From CAJPPJ01 sp963536495 (lineage in GTDB: Bacteria; Bacillota_I; Bacilli_A; RF39; UBA660), in assembly GCA_963536495.1 (NCBI GenBank), contig CAUTAF010000001.1, positions 85,011 to 149,010 on the forward strand: a stretch of DNA of 64,000 bases, in the 5' to 3' direction. Both the position numbers and the translations under genes were made by a program. This document shows, piece by piece, positions 42,574 through 50,851 of this stretch (within the stretch, counting starts at the first letter, position 1; every line of letters begins with the position of its first letter). Under the pieces are notes generated by a model. That model worked only from the letters and a program-made list of their open reading frames with translations. It was not told where the DNA came from and did no database searches.

Positions 42574-43258
42574 TACAGTTTTTTTTATAATAGCAGGTGT
42601 TTTTGGAGCTATTATAGTTTTTGCTTTAGTATACTTTATTACAAGCTCATCAAAAAAGAAGAAACTTGGAGTAATTGGTATGGTTAATGACAGTAAAGGA
42701 TTAACTCAAGGAAAGTTGACGGAATTTTTACCTAATTTTGATAACAATAGATTTTCAAAAAATGTTTTTAGAACATATATCGATATTGAACAAGCTTTAA
42801 ATACTTTAAATCTAGAAGGTATTAGAAATATGATATCTCCTGAACTTTTTAAGCAATATGAAGGACAAATAACATTTTTTAAAAATCAAGGTAAGTCACT
42901 TATTAGACAAGATTTTACCCATTATTATACTAAGATAATTGGTATTACAAGACAAAATGGTGAAGTAATAGCAAATGTATTACTTGGTCTTGAATTTAAA
43001 GAATATTTTTTAGATTCAGCTAATCAAGTGATAGGTAATAATCAATTTCCAATATCAAAAGAAATAAATTTATTACTATCAGTTAAAAACAACACTAGAG
43101 CAGTTATGTCATGTACACATTGTGGAGCTTTAGTTACTAGTAGAGTAAATCCAAAATGTGGATATTGTGAAAACCCTATAGTTAGTTACGATTATGAATT
43201 TACTGTTTTAAAAGAAAGAAGTAGAACTATTAGAAAACCTAAGTTCTTTAATAACTGA
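42566..43258 (+). CDS. TIM44-like domain protein with zinc ribbon
   Basis: 230 residues. The N-terminal membrane helix (about 5-27) is followed by a cystatin-like TIM44 domain (about 55-180; 'FSKNVFRTYIDIEQALNTLN' and 'HYYTKIIGITRQNGEVIANV'). A four-Cys zinc ribbon comes next, 'CTHCGAL...NPKCGYC', and a basic tail ends the protein. TIM44-like domains bind membranes or polypeptides in mitochondria; bacterial versions with zinc ribbons are often envelope proteins of unknown role. Translation is coupled on both sides. Confidence 0.8.
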   Translation: MNDTVFFIIAGVFGAIIVFALVYFITSSSKKKKLGVIGMVNDSKGLTQGKLTEFLPNFDNNRFSKNVFRTYIDIEQALNTLNLEGIRNMISPELFKQYEGQITFFKNQGKSLIRQDFTHYYTKIIGITRQNGEVIANVLLGLEFKEYFLDSANQVIGNNQFPISKEINLLLSVKNNTRAVMSCTHCGALVTSRVNPKCGYCENPIVSYDYEFTVLKERSRTIRKPKFFNN

Positions 43259-43260
43259 AG

Positions 43261-43899
43261 ATGAAGAAAAAAATATTATTACTATTATCTATAATTTTTA
43301 TATTAACTCTAGTTTGTTTTTTTTATAAATCTAAAAGAAATGATAGTTATAAAAGAATAATTAACTTGTTTGATGAAATAAAAAACGAAGAATATTTAGG
43401 ATATTTTTATAGATATCATAATTTAGAAAAAAATGAATTAGAAAATAAAATTAAATTAAGTATAGCTATTAATGAAGTTTTTCTAACAGATAAAAAAGAA
43501 ATAATAGATGAAGATAAAATAAAAAAGGTTTATGAAACTTTGTTTGGTCTTAAAAAATATAAAAATGAAAATACTTTTTATAAAGATAAAACAGTTTTAT
43601 ATAAAGATAAAAAATATTATTTAATTGATGAAGAAAAAGATACTTTATTTAAGTTATATATCAAAGAAATAAAAAAAGAATATTTTTTAAATAAATTATA
43701 TGTTTATGTAAGAAGTGCATATATAAAAAAGAGTCATGATAGATATGATATTTATAAATATTATGATAATAGATATATAAATACTGTAGATGATATAAAA
43801 GATATAGATAAATATGAAAAAGAATTAAATTTATATAAATTTGAATTTGTTATGAAAAAAGATAAATATTATTTTGAAAGAGTGGGAGAGGTAAAATGA
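43261..43899 (+). CDS. Membrane-anchored protein, unknown
   Basis: 212 residues. The N-terminal membrane helix (about 3-22) is followed by a Lys/Tyr-rich soluble domain. Repeated 'YKDK' and 'YDIYKYYDN' patterns appear but no recognised motif. It has one Cys in the membrane helix but no lipobox spacing. It starts two bases after the TIM44-like gene, has only a weak GAAG ribosome site, and overlaps the thioredoxin gene by four bases. Function unknown. Confidence 0.6.
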   Translation: MKKKILLLLSIIFILTLVCFFYKSKRNDSYKRIINLFDEIKNEEYLGYFYRYHNLEKNELENKIKLSIAINEVFLTDKKEIIDEDKIKKVYETLFGLKKYKNENTFYKDKTVLYKDKKYYLIDEEKDTLFKLYIKEIKKEYFLNKLYVYVRSAYIKKSHDRYDIYKYYDNRYINTVDDIKDIDKYEKELNLYKFEFVMKKDKYYFERVGEVK

Positions 43900-44204
43900 T
43901 AAAAATAATTAATACAGAAGAAGAATTTGAAGAAGTTTTAAAAGAAGAAAGAGCTATTGTAGATTTCAATGCTGAATGGTGTTCATTTTGTAAAATAATG
44001 GAACCAATATTAGAAAATGTTACTAAAAAGAATAAAGATGTTAAAATATATTCAGTAAATGTTGATGATTTACCAAGTTTAGCAGAAGAATATGGGGTTA
44101 GATTTTTACCAAATTTTGTGATATTTGAAAATGGTAAAGTAACAGATAGTAAAAGTGGAGGTATGGAAGAAGAAGAATTTTTGAAATTTGCTTTAAAAAA
44201 ATAA
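43896..44204 (+). CDS. Thioredoxin-family protein
   Basis: 102-residue cytosolic thioredoxin fold. The active site is 'EWCSFCKIMEPIL', that is CSFC instead of the canonical CGPC. The cis-Pro loop is 'VRFLPNFVIF'. The C-terminal helix matches thioredoxin. Loss of the Pro between the cysteines should shift its redox potential, so it may serve a dedicated partner, possibly the Cys-rich proteins of this operon. GGGAGAGG precedes the ATG. Confidence 0.88.
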   Translation: MIKIINTEEEFEEVLKEERAIVDFNAEWCSFCKIMEPILENVTKKNKDVKIYSVNVDDLPSLAEEYGVRFLPNFVIFENGKVTDSKSGGMEEEEFLKFALKK

Positions 44205-44240
44205 GTTAATTTTAAAAATTTTCTTTTTTCTAAAATTGAT

Positions 44241-45188
44241 ATGTGTGAAAATTCAAGTATTTTATCGGTTTTATTATTAGCAAAGAATTTTATCAATTTA
44301 ATAACTATAATAATACCTATAGTATTAATAATGTATACAGTAATTGATTTAATTAAAAATGAGATTAATGTAGATAAAAAACAATTGCAAGTAATAGCAA
44401 AAAGATTTTTATTTGCAACATTAGTGTTTTTAGTACCTACAATTATTAATTTAATAATTTTTAATTTAGATGAAGATAATAAGTCTTTTTCTTGTTATAA
44501 AGAAGCTACAACTGAAAATATAAAATATTATAAAGCAAGAGAAGTGGCAGAAAAGAAAAAAGAAGAAGAATTAAACGATATAGCAAGAGAAAAAAGTGAA
44601 GAGAGTAGAAAACAAACAGAAAATTTTAGAAGAATTTTAGGTGAAAGAGAAAGGATTAAAAGAGAAGAAACACATTCTCAACCTGAATATATAGGAATAA
44701 TAGATCAAGGTAACACTTGTATATATTATCAAGGTGATTATAAAGCTTATAGTTATGGTGGAATAGGAAAAGCTACTATAGCAAGTCATGGATGTGGTCC
44801 TACTTCTTGTGCAGTAATACTTTGTACTATGTTAAAAGACCCAAAATACACTCCTATTCTTACTACTAATGAAATATGTAAAAGAGGTGGATGTACATCT
44901 GGTGGAACATATTTTCCTGCTTTAAATACTTATTTACAATCAAAAGGACTTAATACCAAAATAGTTTATGGAAATAGTAATGCTAAATCTGATTTTTATT
45001 CTGCTCTTTCTAATAATAAAATGATTTTAATATATGTTACTGGACATTTTCATGTTTTATCAGGACTTCAAGATGGAAAAATAAGAATAGTAGAAGTTGG
45101 TAATAGAAATAAATCAAAAAGATTATATACATATGAAGAACTTAAAGCTTTAAGAGGAATAAAAGGATATATAATAGTATCTAAATAA
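44241..45188 (+). CDS. VirB2-like membrane domain fused to C39-like cysteine peptidase
   Basis: 315 residues. Residues 1-75 hold two membrane helices ('ITIIIPIVLIMYTVIDLI' and 'FLFATLVFLVPTIINLIIF') separated by a short charged hairpin. This is the pattern of small VirB2/TrbC-like pilin proteins of Firmicutes, including the early Cys. A Glu/Lys/Arg-rich coiled coil (about 90-145) links to a C39-like papain-fold domain: 'HGCGPTSCAVIL' (catalytic Cys) and 'GHFHVLSG' (catalytic His). The ATG at 44241 has no Shine-Dalgarno; it is kept because the Cys near the start is conserved in that pilin-like family. Substrate unknown. The fusion is unusual. Confidence 0.7.
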   Translation: MCENSSILSVLLLAKNFINLITIIIPIVLIMYTVIDLIKNEINVDKKQLQVIAKRFLFATLVFLVPTIINLIIFNLDEDNKSFSCYKEATTENIKYYKAREVAEKKKEEELNDIAREKSEESRKQTENFRRILGERERIKREETHSQPEYIGIIDQGNTCIYYQGDYKAYSYGGIGKATIASHGCGPTSCAVILCTMLKDPKYTPILTTNEICKRGGCTSGGTYFPALNTYLQSKGLNTKIVYGNSNAKSDFYSALSNNKMILIYVTGHFHVLSGLQDGKIRIVEVGNRNKSKRLYTYEELKALRGIKGYIIVSK

Positions 45189-45197
45189 GGAGAAAAA

Positions 45198-45803
45198 ATG
45201 AAAAAAATATTTATTTTATTTGTTATGATAATTTTTTTAACATCTTGTAATATAAAATATGATTTGGTTTATGAAAATGGGAATTTTAAAGAAAATCTAA
45301 ATGTGACTTTAGAAAAAACAAAAAATGAAAACGAAGAAGATGATTTGAAAAGTTTTTATGATACAAATAAAAATAATGATGATTATAATTTGTTTTATAA
45401 TTTAAATGGTAAAACAGAAGAATTAACATTTAAAAAAGAAAGTAAAAATATACTTGATTCAAAAGTATTAGATTGTTTTCCAAAAAAAGTTATTTTAGAT
45501 GAAAAAGATACATATTATATATATTTATCATATGAAGATATAAGTTGTAATTATTTAACAGAAGTAGAATTTACTTTTAAAACAGATGCTAAAGTAATAA
45601 AGAGCAATGCTAAAATAAAAGATGAAAAAAATGGTATATATAAATGGGATAGTATTGAAAATGGTATAGAATTATTATTTTCAAAAAAAACTAAAAGCTC
45701 AGGTGTTAAAAACTATACTGTAAGATATGTTATATTTATGATAATTTTGTTGTTAGCAGGTGGTTTTATAATAATTAAATATAAGAAAGATAATAGAAGA
45801 TGA
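45198..45803 (+). CDS. Lipoprotein with C-terminal membrane helix
   Basis: 201 residues. A lipoprotein signal peptide ends in 'IIFLTSC' (Cys near 17). A beta-rich extracytoplasmic domain with one further Cys pair follows ('VLDCFPKK' and 'DISCNYL'). A C-terminal membrane helix 'VIFMIILLLAGGFIIIKY' and a basic tail complete it. So it is predicted to be tethered at both ends. AAGGAG precedes the ATG. It overlaps the next gene by four bases. Family not recognised. Confidence 0.72.
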   Translation: MKKIFILFVMIIFLTSCNIKYDLVYENGNFKENLNVTLEKTKNENEEDDLKSFYDTNKNNDDYNLFYNLNGKTEELTFKKESKNILDSKVLDCFPKKVILDEKDTYYIYLSYEDISCNYLTEVEFTFKTDAKVIKSNAKIKDEKNGIYKWDSIENGIELLFSKKTKSSGVKNYTVRYVIFMIILLLAGGFIIIKYKKDNRR

Positions 45804-46456
45804 AGAAATTAGATATAGTATATGAAGATAAAAATATAATAGTTATAAATAAAGAAAGTAATTTATTAACTATTGCTACAACAAAAGATAAATATAATAA
45901 TTTATATAGAAAAGTATCAGAATATGTAAAAAAGCAAAATAAAAATAATAAAATTTTTATTATTCATAGACTTGATAAAGAAACTAGTGGTTTAGTAGTT
46001 TTTGCAAAGAATAGAGATTCTAAAATTAAACTTCAAAATGTATGGAAAGATACAAAAAGAGAGTATTTAGCACTAGTTGAAGGTACAATAAAAGAAAATT
46101 CTAATACATTAAAACTTTATTTAGGAGAAGATGATAATCATTATGTTTATGTTTCAAAAGAAAAAACTAAAGATTTAGCAATTACTCATTATGAAGTTTT
46201 ACAAAGATTTGATAATAAAACTTTAGTTAATATAAATATTTTAACAGGTAAGAAAAATCAAATAAGAGTATCTATGAGACATATTCATCATCCTATAGTT
46301 GGAGATAAAAAATATGGAGCTAAAACTAATCCATATAGAAGACTTATGCTACATGCTGCATCTTTAGAATTTATTAATCCAACTACTAATAAAAAAGTAA
46401 AACTTGAAGCAGATATACCTAAAGTATTTTTGAAAGGCATAGAAAATGAAGGGTGA
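45800..46456 (+). CDS. RluA-family pseudouridine synthase without S4 domain
   Basis: 218 residues. It consists of the catalytic domain only: 'HRLDKETSGLVVFAKN' contains the catalytic Asp, and 'ILTGKKNQIRVSMRHIHHPI' is the second RluA block. The N-terminal S4 RNA-binding domain found in the other family member of this window (20585-21442) is absent. The RNA target (rRNA or tRNA) cannot be assigned. It overlaps both neighbours. Confidence 0.88.
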   Translation: MKKLDIVYEDKNIIVINKESNLLTIATTKDKYNNLYRKVSEYVKKQNKNNKIFIIHRLDKETSGLVVFAKNRDSKIKLQNVWKDTKREYLALVEGTIKENSNTLKLYLGEDDNHYVYVSKEKTKDLAITHYEVLQRFDNKTLVNINILTGKKNQIRVSMRHIHHPIVGDKKYGAKTNPYRRLMLHAASLEFINPTTNKKVKLEADIPKVFLKGIENEG

Positions 46457-47063
46457 AGATTTAGAATTTAGGAATGTTTATTTAAAGTGGGGAGTAATTG
46501 AAAGACAAAAACACTTAAAAAAGTTATGTAAAGAATTAAAAATTGATTATAAAGATGCTTTGTTATTTGGATTTTTCTATGTAAATAAAGAAGGTAGTTT
46601 AAAATTTAAAATAGCAGGTTTTATTAAGAAAGAAAAAGATGAACTTTTCTTTGATGATAAAATTATTTCTCAAAATATTTCTATAAAAATAGAAGATTAT
46701 CAATTTTTAAAATTTAATGTAATAGATGATAAATTAGAAGAATATGTAAATTATGCTGAAACTGTAAGGTTATCTTGTACTTATAAAAAGGAAGATAAGA
46801 TGAATTTATTAAAAACAAGAGATATGAAAGAATTAGATAAATATAGAGATGATTTGAATCCTGATAATATATTAGTAAATTTAATGACTAATAATATAGT
46901 AGAAGATATATGGGTTAAACTAGAAGGAATTTATCAAGATGATTTTATTTGTAAACTTTTAGAAAGTCCTAATAATTCTAAAGAATATCTTGTTGATTCT
47001 CTAGTAGCTGTAGTATTTGATGAAGAAAATAATTTAATAATTAAAAAATTATTGAAAAGGTAG
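46446..47063 (+). CDS. Unknown soluble protein
   Basis: 205 residues, soluble, acidic and basic residues mixed, with no membrane segment. It overlaps the pseudouridine synthase gene by 11 bases and is followed by a terminator, so it closes the operon that begins at 42055. The N-terminal 'YLKWGVIERQKHLKKLCKEL' looks helical; the middle is beta-rich. I do not recognise it. An RNA-related role is possible from its neighbour but unsupported. Confidence 0.6.
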   Translation: MKGEDLEFRNVYLKWGVIERQKHLKKLCKELKIDYKDALLFGFFYVNKEGSLKFKIAGFIKKEKDELFFDDKIISQNISIKIEDYQFLKFNVIDDKLEEYVNYAETVRLSCTYKKEDKMNLLKTRDMKELDKYRDDLNPDNILVNLMTNNIVEDIWVKLEGIYQDDFICKLLESPNNSKEYLVDSLVAVVFDEENNLIIKKLLKR

Positions 47064-47081
47064 TTTACATTAATATAAAAT

Positions 47082-47117
47082 AAAAGTAATAAAATAGTAA
47101 AAGTTTATTACTTTTTT
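47082..47117 (+). terminator. Intrinsic terminator of envelope operon
   Basis: A 12-bp perfect AT-rich stem (47082-47093 with 47104-47115), 10-nt loop, T-run. Confidence 0.7.
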
Positions 47118-47160
47118 ATTATTATATAGATAATAAAGTAAATGATAGGAGAAAGATAAT

Positions 47161-47553
47161 ATGAGTATGGGTAATTTTAGTGTAATGCAGGGTGATGGAG
47201 GAGCTCGTAATAAAAAACCAATGGGTTCCAAAATGCCTAGCAATGATAGTATTATTGCAATGGATTCTGAAGAAGTAGCAGAATTAATTGCTCATATGAG
47301 CTATGGTACAGATGAAATAAATGCTTTAATAGATAGTATGAAAAGAAATGCAGAATATTTAGAAGGTGTTTGGAAGGGTGAAACAAAAGAAGTTTTTATT
47401 CAAGAATTAGCAGTATTACATAGACTTGTTAAAGAAAATTCTGCTGAATTAAAATCCTTAGTAAATACAATAAGAAATCAAAATCGTCTTGCTATAGGAT
47501 TACAAATCCGTAAAAATGCAGAGGCTAGAGAACTTTATGAATCAAAACAATAA
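47161..47553 (+). CDS. WXG100-like protein
   Basis: 130 residues. A disordered, Met/Gly/Lys-rich N-terminus (1-33) precedes a helix-turn-helix hairpin of about 85 residues with the turn 'LEGVWKGETKEVF'. The Trp-x-Gly at that turn between two long amphipathic helices is the hallmark of WXG100 (EsxA/YukE) proteins exported by type VII secretion. The C-terminal Yxxx[DE] export signal is not clear. AGGAGAAAG precedes the ATG. It is followed 17 bases later by a protein with a similar helical head. No EssC/EccC-type ATPase is in the window. Confidence 0.75.
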   Translation: MSMGNFSVMQGDGGARNKKPMGSKMPSNDSIIAMDSEEVAELIAHMSYGTDEINALIDSMKRNAEYLEGVWKGETKEVFIQELAVLHRLVKENSAELKSLVNTIRNQNRLAIGLQIRKNAEARELYESKQ

Positions 47554-47570
47554 GATAGGAGAATAAGAAC

Positions 47571-48716
47571 ATGTCAGCAAATGAAACATATATTGATGAA
47601 CAGGGGATGGAGTCTTTTTATCGAGACTTTAATTCAAGAGGAGAAGAAGTGCTTGAGAAGTATGATTTCCTTCAAAAAGTTTTACAGGATAGTGATGGTG
47701 TAAAAGGAGCTACTGAAACAGCTTTAGATAATGCTAGTGCAAAAATTTCGGATATAAGACAAAGATTAGAAGATATATTGTTAAGATATAATGATTGTAT
47801 GTCAGATACTATTAAATCAATTCCAGGAATTGACTCTCTTTCGGCATCTAGAATGAAAAGTGAACTTGATAATTTATCTTCAGGAATAAAAAATAGAGCA
47901 GGAAGAGGAGGGGGATCAGGTGGATCAACCGGAGGATCAAGTCAAGCTCCACAACAAGCACAAGCTCCTCAAGTACCAACAGCTACACCAGAAAAAACAA
48001 CTGTTGAAAAAGCTAAATCTGATGATATAGATGCAAAATTAAAAGAAATTCAAGAAAAAATGCGTCAAATGAAAGATGATATTAGAAATAAAGAATATAA
48101 AAATACAACTGGTCTTGGAGATAGTTCAGGATGGAATAAAGGTTTAAGTTCATGGGAAAATAGAAGTGGATCTTCAAATAATGGTTCCTCAAATGGTGGT
48201 TCAAATACTGGAAGAACTTCATATACATCAGATAGTGGAAGTTCAAGAGCAAACACATATACACCAACAACTAGAGAAGTTCCATCAACTGGTACAAATT
48301 TTGGAAGTGGAACTTCAGGATTATCAAGTAAAGGTAGTGATTTAGGTACTACATTAAGTGATAAATCTGGACTTGAAAGAATGTCTACATCTGATAACTT
48401 AGAAAATTCTAGCTTAGAATCGGGTGAAGTAATAGACGAAGGTGATTTAACAAGTGTAGCACCAACAGATTTAAGCGATGATAATTTAGAACTAGGTGCA
48501 ACAGATGATAGTTTAGTTCTAGAAGATAAAAAAGGAAACAATAATTTACTTAAATTTGCAGGAATTGGTGGAATGCTTTTAGGAAGTGGAGCTTTAGCAG
48601 CGGGGCTTGCTACAAAACAAGATGAAGAAGAATTATCTTTAGAAGAACAATCAGGAGAAAATACTGATGAACTAGAAGATGAATATAGTCAAGAATTAAA
48701 AGATTTTTATGAATAA
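47571..48716 (+). CDS. Helical-head, tail-anchored Ser/Gly-rich protein
   Basis: 381 residues. Residues 1-105 form amphipathic helices of WXG100-like length ('MESFYRDFNSRGEEVLEKY'), but without the Trp. A Gly/Ser/Gln/Pro linker (105-150) and a short coiled coil ('IDAKLKEIQEKMRQMKDDI') follow. Next come about 130 residues of Ser/Gly/Thr-rich low complexity and one small-residue membrane helix near the end ('FAGIGGMLLGSGALAAGLA', about 323-341). An acidic 40-residue tail ends the protein. It has no signal peptide and no LPxTG. Co-transcribed with the WXG100-like gene. Function unknown; related in design to the gene at 48819. Confidence 0.7.
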   Translation: MSANETYIDEQGMESFYRDFNSRGEEVLEKYDFLQKVLQDSDGVKGATETALDNASAKISDIRQRLEDILLRYNDCMSDTIKSIPGIDSLSASRMKSELDNLSSGIKNRAGRGGGSGGSTGGSSQAPQQAQAPQVPTATPEKTTVEKAKSDDIDAKLKEIQEKMRQMKDDIRNKEYKNTTGLGDSSGWNKGLSSWENRSGSSNNGSSNGGSNTGRTSYTSDSGSSRANTYTPTTREVPSTGTNFGSGTSGLSSKGSDLGTTLSDKSGLERMSTSDNLENSSLESGEVIDEGDLTSVAPTDLSDDNLELGATDDSLVLEDKKGNNNLLKFAGIGGMLLGSGALAAGLATKQDEEELSLEEQSGENTDELEDEYSQELKDFYE

Positions 48717-48720
48717 TTAT

Positions 48721-48757
48721 AAAAAAAGTTAATGTTAAAGAAATGTTAACTTTTTTT
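48721..48757 (+). terminator. Intrinsic terminator
   Basis: A 12-bp stem (48721-48732 with 48746-48757) around a 13-nt loop ends in a T-run, just after the stop codon of the preceding gene. Confidence 0.8.
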
Positions 48758-48818
48758 AGTGGAAAAAAATATATAATTATAGTAGAATAAAATTATCTAG
48801 AATATATCGGAGGATATG

Positions 48819-49871
48819 ATGGGGAATAAAATATTAGATTATACTTCAATTGGTGAAAAAAAAGGTAAATTTGATGCGTTAGCTAATAATATAAAAGCAT
48901 CTTTAACAAATGTTAAGATTGGACTTTCTTATTTAGAAACAAGTACTATTACTAAAGACGAAGTAGAAGAATTTCAAAGTCAAATTCAAAAAAGAGTAGA
49001 AGAATTAGATGATATAGCAGTTAAATTTAAAAATTATTTAAGTTATATAATTGAATCTAATAAAGATGAAGATAGTAAACAAGCTTCTCAAGTAGCAGAA
49101 GAAGTTGGTTTAATGAAACAAAAATCTAATTCTAATGAAAATTCTGGAAATAGTGGACATAGTGGAGGGTCAAGTGCACCTGCTCAAGTTATTCAATCAG
49201 CTCCATCAGATTATGAAAGTTATAAAAAAGAAACTAGCGATAGATTCCAAAAGATAGTTGATGAACAAAAGAAAGTAGATGAAACACAAGATAAAACTAT
49301 ATCTACTTTAACTACAGATTTTAATAAATACAAAACAGAAAACGATAAAACGATAGAAGAACAAAAGAAGAGTATTCAAGATGTTTTTGAAAGATTAAAA
49401 GGACACGATTCTAGAATATCAAGTCTTGAATCTAAAACTAATAGTCTAGAATTATCTAAAACTAATACAGTTGAAGTTCCTTCTCTTGGTTATACACCGA
49501 TTACACCAACGCCAACAAATACTGAGCCGGCACCAGAAGTAAAACCCGTAGAAGAAATAAAACCTAAGGAAGAAAAAATTATTGAAGAAGCACCTATTGA
49601 TACTAAAACTCCTATGGAAATTGATCCATCTAAATATGATCAAGATTTAAGTAAAGAATTAGGAATTTTAGATCCTGCAACAAATAATTCTTCTCTTGAA
49701 ACAGAACCAGTAACAGATGATAATACTCTTGTAAAAGCAGCAGCATTTGGAGCACTTGGTCTTGGAGCATTAGGACTTGGTGGAGGAGCACTTTATTACC
49801 ATAACAAGAAAAAAGATGAAGAATTAAATGAAAATAATAACGATTATTTATACGATGATGATGACTTTTAA
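48819..49871 (+). CDS. Helical-head, tail-anchored coiled-coil protein
   Basis: 350 residues. The helical head (about 15-90) is followed by a Ser/Gly/Asn linker and a coiled coil (about 130-215, with 'RFQKIVDEQKKVDETQDKTI'). A Pro/Glu-rich stretch with repeated 'EIKPKEEKI'-like units comes next. Then one Gly/Ala/Leu membrane helix ('AAAFGALGLGALGLGGGALY', about 305-324) and an acidic tail ending DDDDF complete the protein. The layout copies that of the gene before it, but from its own transcription unit. ATG 48819 is preferred to 48816 for spacing from GGAGGA. Function unknown. Confidence 0.7.
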   Translation: MGNKILDYTSIGEKKGKFDALANNIKASLTNVKIGLSYLETSTITKDEVEEFQSQIQKRVEELDDIAVKFKNYLSYIIESNKDEDSKQASQVAEEVGLMKQKSNSNENSGNSGHSGGSSAPAQVIQSAPSDYESYKKETSDRFQKIVDEQKKVDETQDKTISTLTTDFNKYKTENDKTIEEQKKSIQDVFERLKGHDSRISSLESKTNSLELSKTNTVEVPSLGYTPITPTPTNTEPAPEVKPVEEIKPKEEKIIEEAPIDTKTPMEIDPSKYDQDLSKELGILDPATNNSSLETEPVTDDNTLVKAAAFGALGLGALGLGGGALYYHNKKKDEELNENNNDYLYDDDDF

Positions 49872-49884
49872 TCATCATCTTTTT
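49857..49884 (+). terminator. Intrinsic terminator
   Basis: Stem GATGATGA/TCATCATC (49857-49864 with 49872-49879), 7-nt loop containing the stop codon, five T. Confidence 0.85.
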
Positions 49885-49886
49885 GT

Positions 49887-49915
49887 TTGACTAAAATAAA
49901 TAAAAGTGCTAGTAT
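49887..49915 (+). promoter_or_regulatory. Promoter of secE-nusG
   Basis: TTGACT (49887-49892), 17 bp, TAGTAT (49910-49915) preceded by TG (extended -10). Confidence 0.6.
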
Positions 49916-49970
49916 TTAGTTGAGCAGTTTTTAGAGCTGTTTTTATTTTAAATTAAAATAAGGAGTTTTT

Positions 49971-50189
49971 ATGGAAAAAAAGAAAAAAAGTCCAATAATT
50001 TCATATTTTAAAGATGTGAAAAAAGAAAGTAAAAAGATAGTATGGCCAACTAGAAAAAATTTAATTAAATATTCAGTTGCAACGTTAATGTTTATAGCAT
50101 TTATGTCATTGTTCTTTTTAGCATTATCTTTTATAGCAGCATTTTTACAAGGTACAGTAGTACCATGGATTAGGACAATAATTAAGTAG
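49971..50189 (+). CDS. secE: Preprotein translocase subunit SecE
   Basis: 72-residue single-helix SecE, the short Gram-positive form. The cytosolic 'YFKDVKKESKKIVWPTRKN' motif clamps SecY, then one membrane helix (about 33-58). It stabilises the SecYEG channel. TAAGGAG precedes the ATG. It is followed by nusG in the universal order; rpmG, often upstream, is absent here. Confidence 0.96.
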   Translation: MEKKKKSPIISYFKDVKKESKKIVWPTRKNLIKYSVATLMFIAFMSLFFLALSFIAAFLQGTVVPWIRTIIK

Positions 50190-50199
50190 AGGTATAAAT

Positions 50200-50736
50200 A
50201 TGGAAAATGAAAAAAAATGGTATATTGCTACAACATATTCAGGACATGAATATAAAGTAAAAGAAAAACTTGAAATGAGAGCAGAATCTTTAGGAATGAA
50301 AGATCAAATATTTAAAACTATAGTTCCTGAAGAAACAGTTGTAGAAAATAAAAATAAAGAAATGAAAACAAGACTTAGAAAACTTTTCCCTGGTTATATA
50401 ATGATAGAGATGATAATGACTGATAGAGCATGGCATGTAGTTAGAAATACTCCAGGAGTTACAGGATTTATTGGATCAAGTGGAAAAGGTGCAAAACCTA
50501 TACCTTTATCAAAAGAAGAAGTAGAAAAAATATTTAAATCTATGGGACAAACTGTTAAAGGTGAAGAACTTAAGATTGAAGTTGGTTCAAAAGTTAAAAT
50601 TATCGATGGACCATTCTCAGGAATGCTTGGTATTGTTAAAACACTTACAGATGATGTTGCTATTATAAATATAGATTTATTTAATCAAGTTACAGAAGTT
50701 GAAGCTACAATAAATCAAATAGTACTTGATATATAA
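50200..50736 (+). CDS. nusG: Transcription factor NusG
   Basis: 178 residues. The NGN domain (1-115) begins 'KKWYIATTYSGHEYKVKEKL' and includes 'PGYIMIEMIMTDRAWHVVRN'. The C-terminal KOW domain has 'VGSKVKIIDGPFSGMLGIVK'. It binds elongating RNA polymerase and couples it to ribosomes or pausing control. AGAGG precedes the ATG, which is 10 bases after the secE stop. Confidence 0.97.
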   Translation: MENEKKWYIATTYSGHEYKVKEKLEMRAESLGMKDQIFKTIVPEETVVENKNKEMKTRLRKLFPGYIMIEMIMTDRAWHVVRNTPGVTGFIGSSGKGAKPIPLSKEEVEKIFKSMGQTVKGEELKIEVGSKVKIIDGPFSGMLGIVKTLTDDVAIINIDLFNQVTEVEATINQIVLDI

Positions 50737-50789
50737 AGAGTTTTATGATAGTATTTAATACGACTTTATGTAGTTAGTTTATATAAAGG

Positions 50790-50823
50790 AGTGGGAAGTT
50801 TTAACTTTGCTGTTATGACCACT
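50790..50823 (+). promoter_or_regulatory. Candidate L1-type mRNA element before rplK
   Basis: AGTGG (50790-50794) pairs with CCACT (50819-50823) around an inner AAGT/ACTT hairpin and an asymmetric internal loop (G opposite TGCTGTTATGA). It lies in the 115-base gap between nusG and rplK. The place and GTGGGA(A/G)G...CCAC shape, repeated before rplA, suggest an L1 autoregulatory site mimicking 23S rRNA. Inference. Confidence 0.4.
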
Positions 50824-50851
50824 AGCGAAAACAAATATAGGAGGTGTTATC

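Noticed and set aside
48065..48541. Open frame of 158 codons on the minus strand within the Ser/Gly-rich protein gene
   Set aside because: Arises from low-complexity codons of the sense strand (Ser/Gly read as Pro/Leu/Ser); no ribosome site or promoter.
50756..50773. TAATACGACTTTATGTAG resembles the start of the T7 RNA polymerase promoter
   Set aside because: Only the first ten bases match; the initiation region differs. In AT-rich intergenic DNA with no T7-like phage context this is chance.
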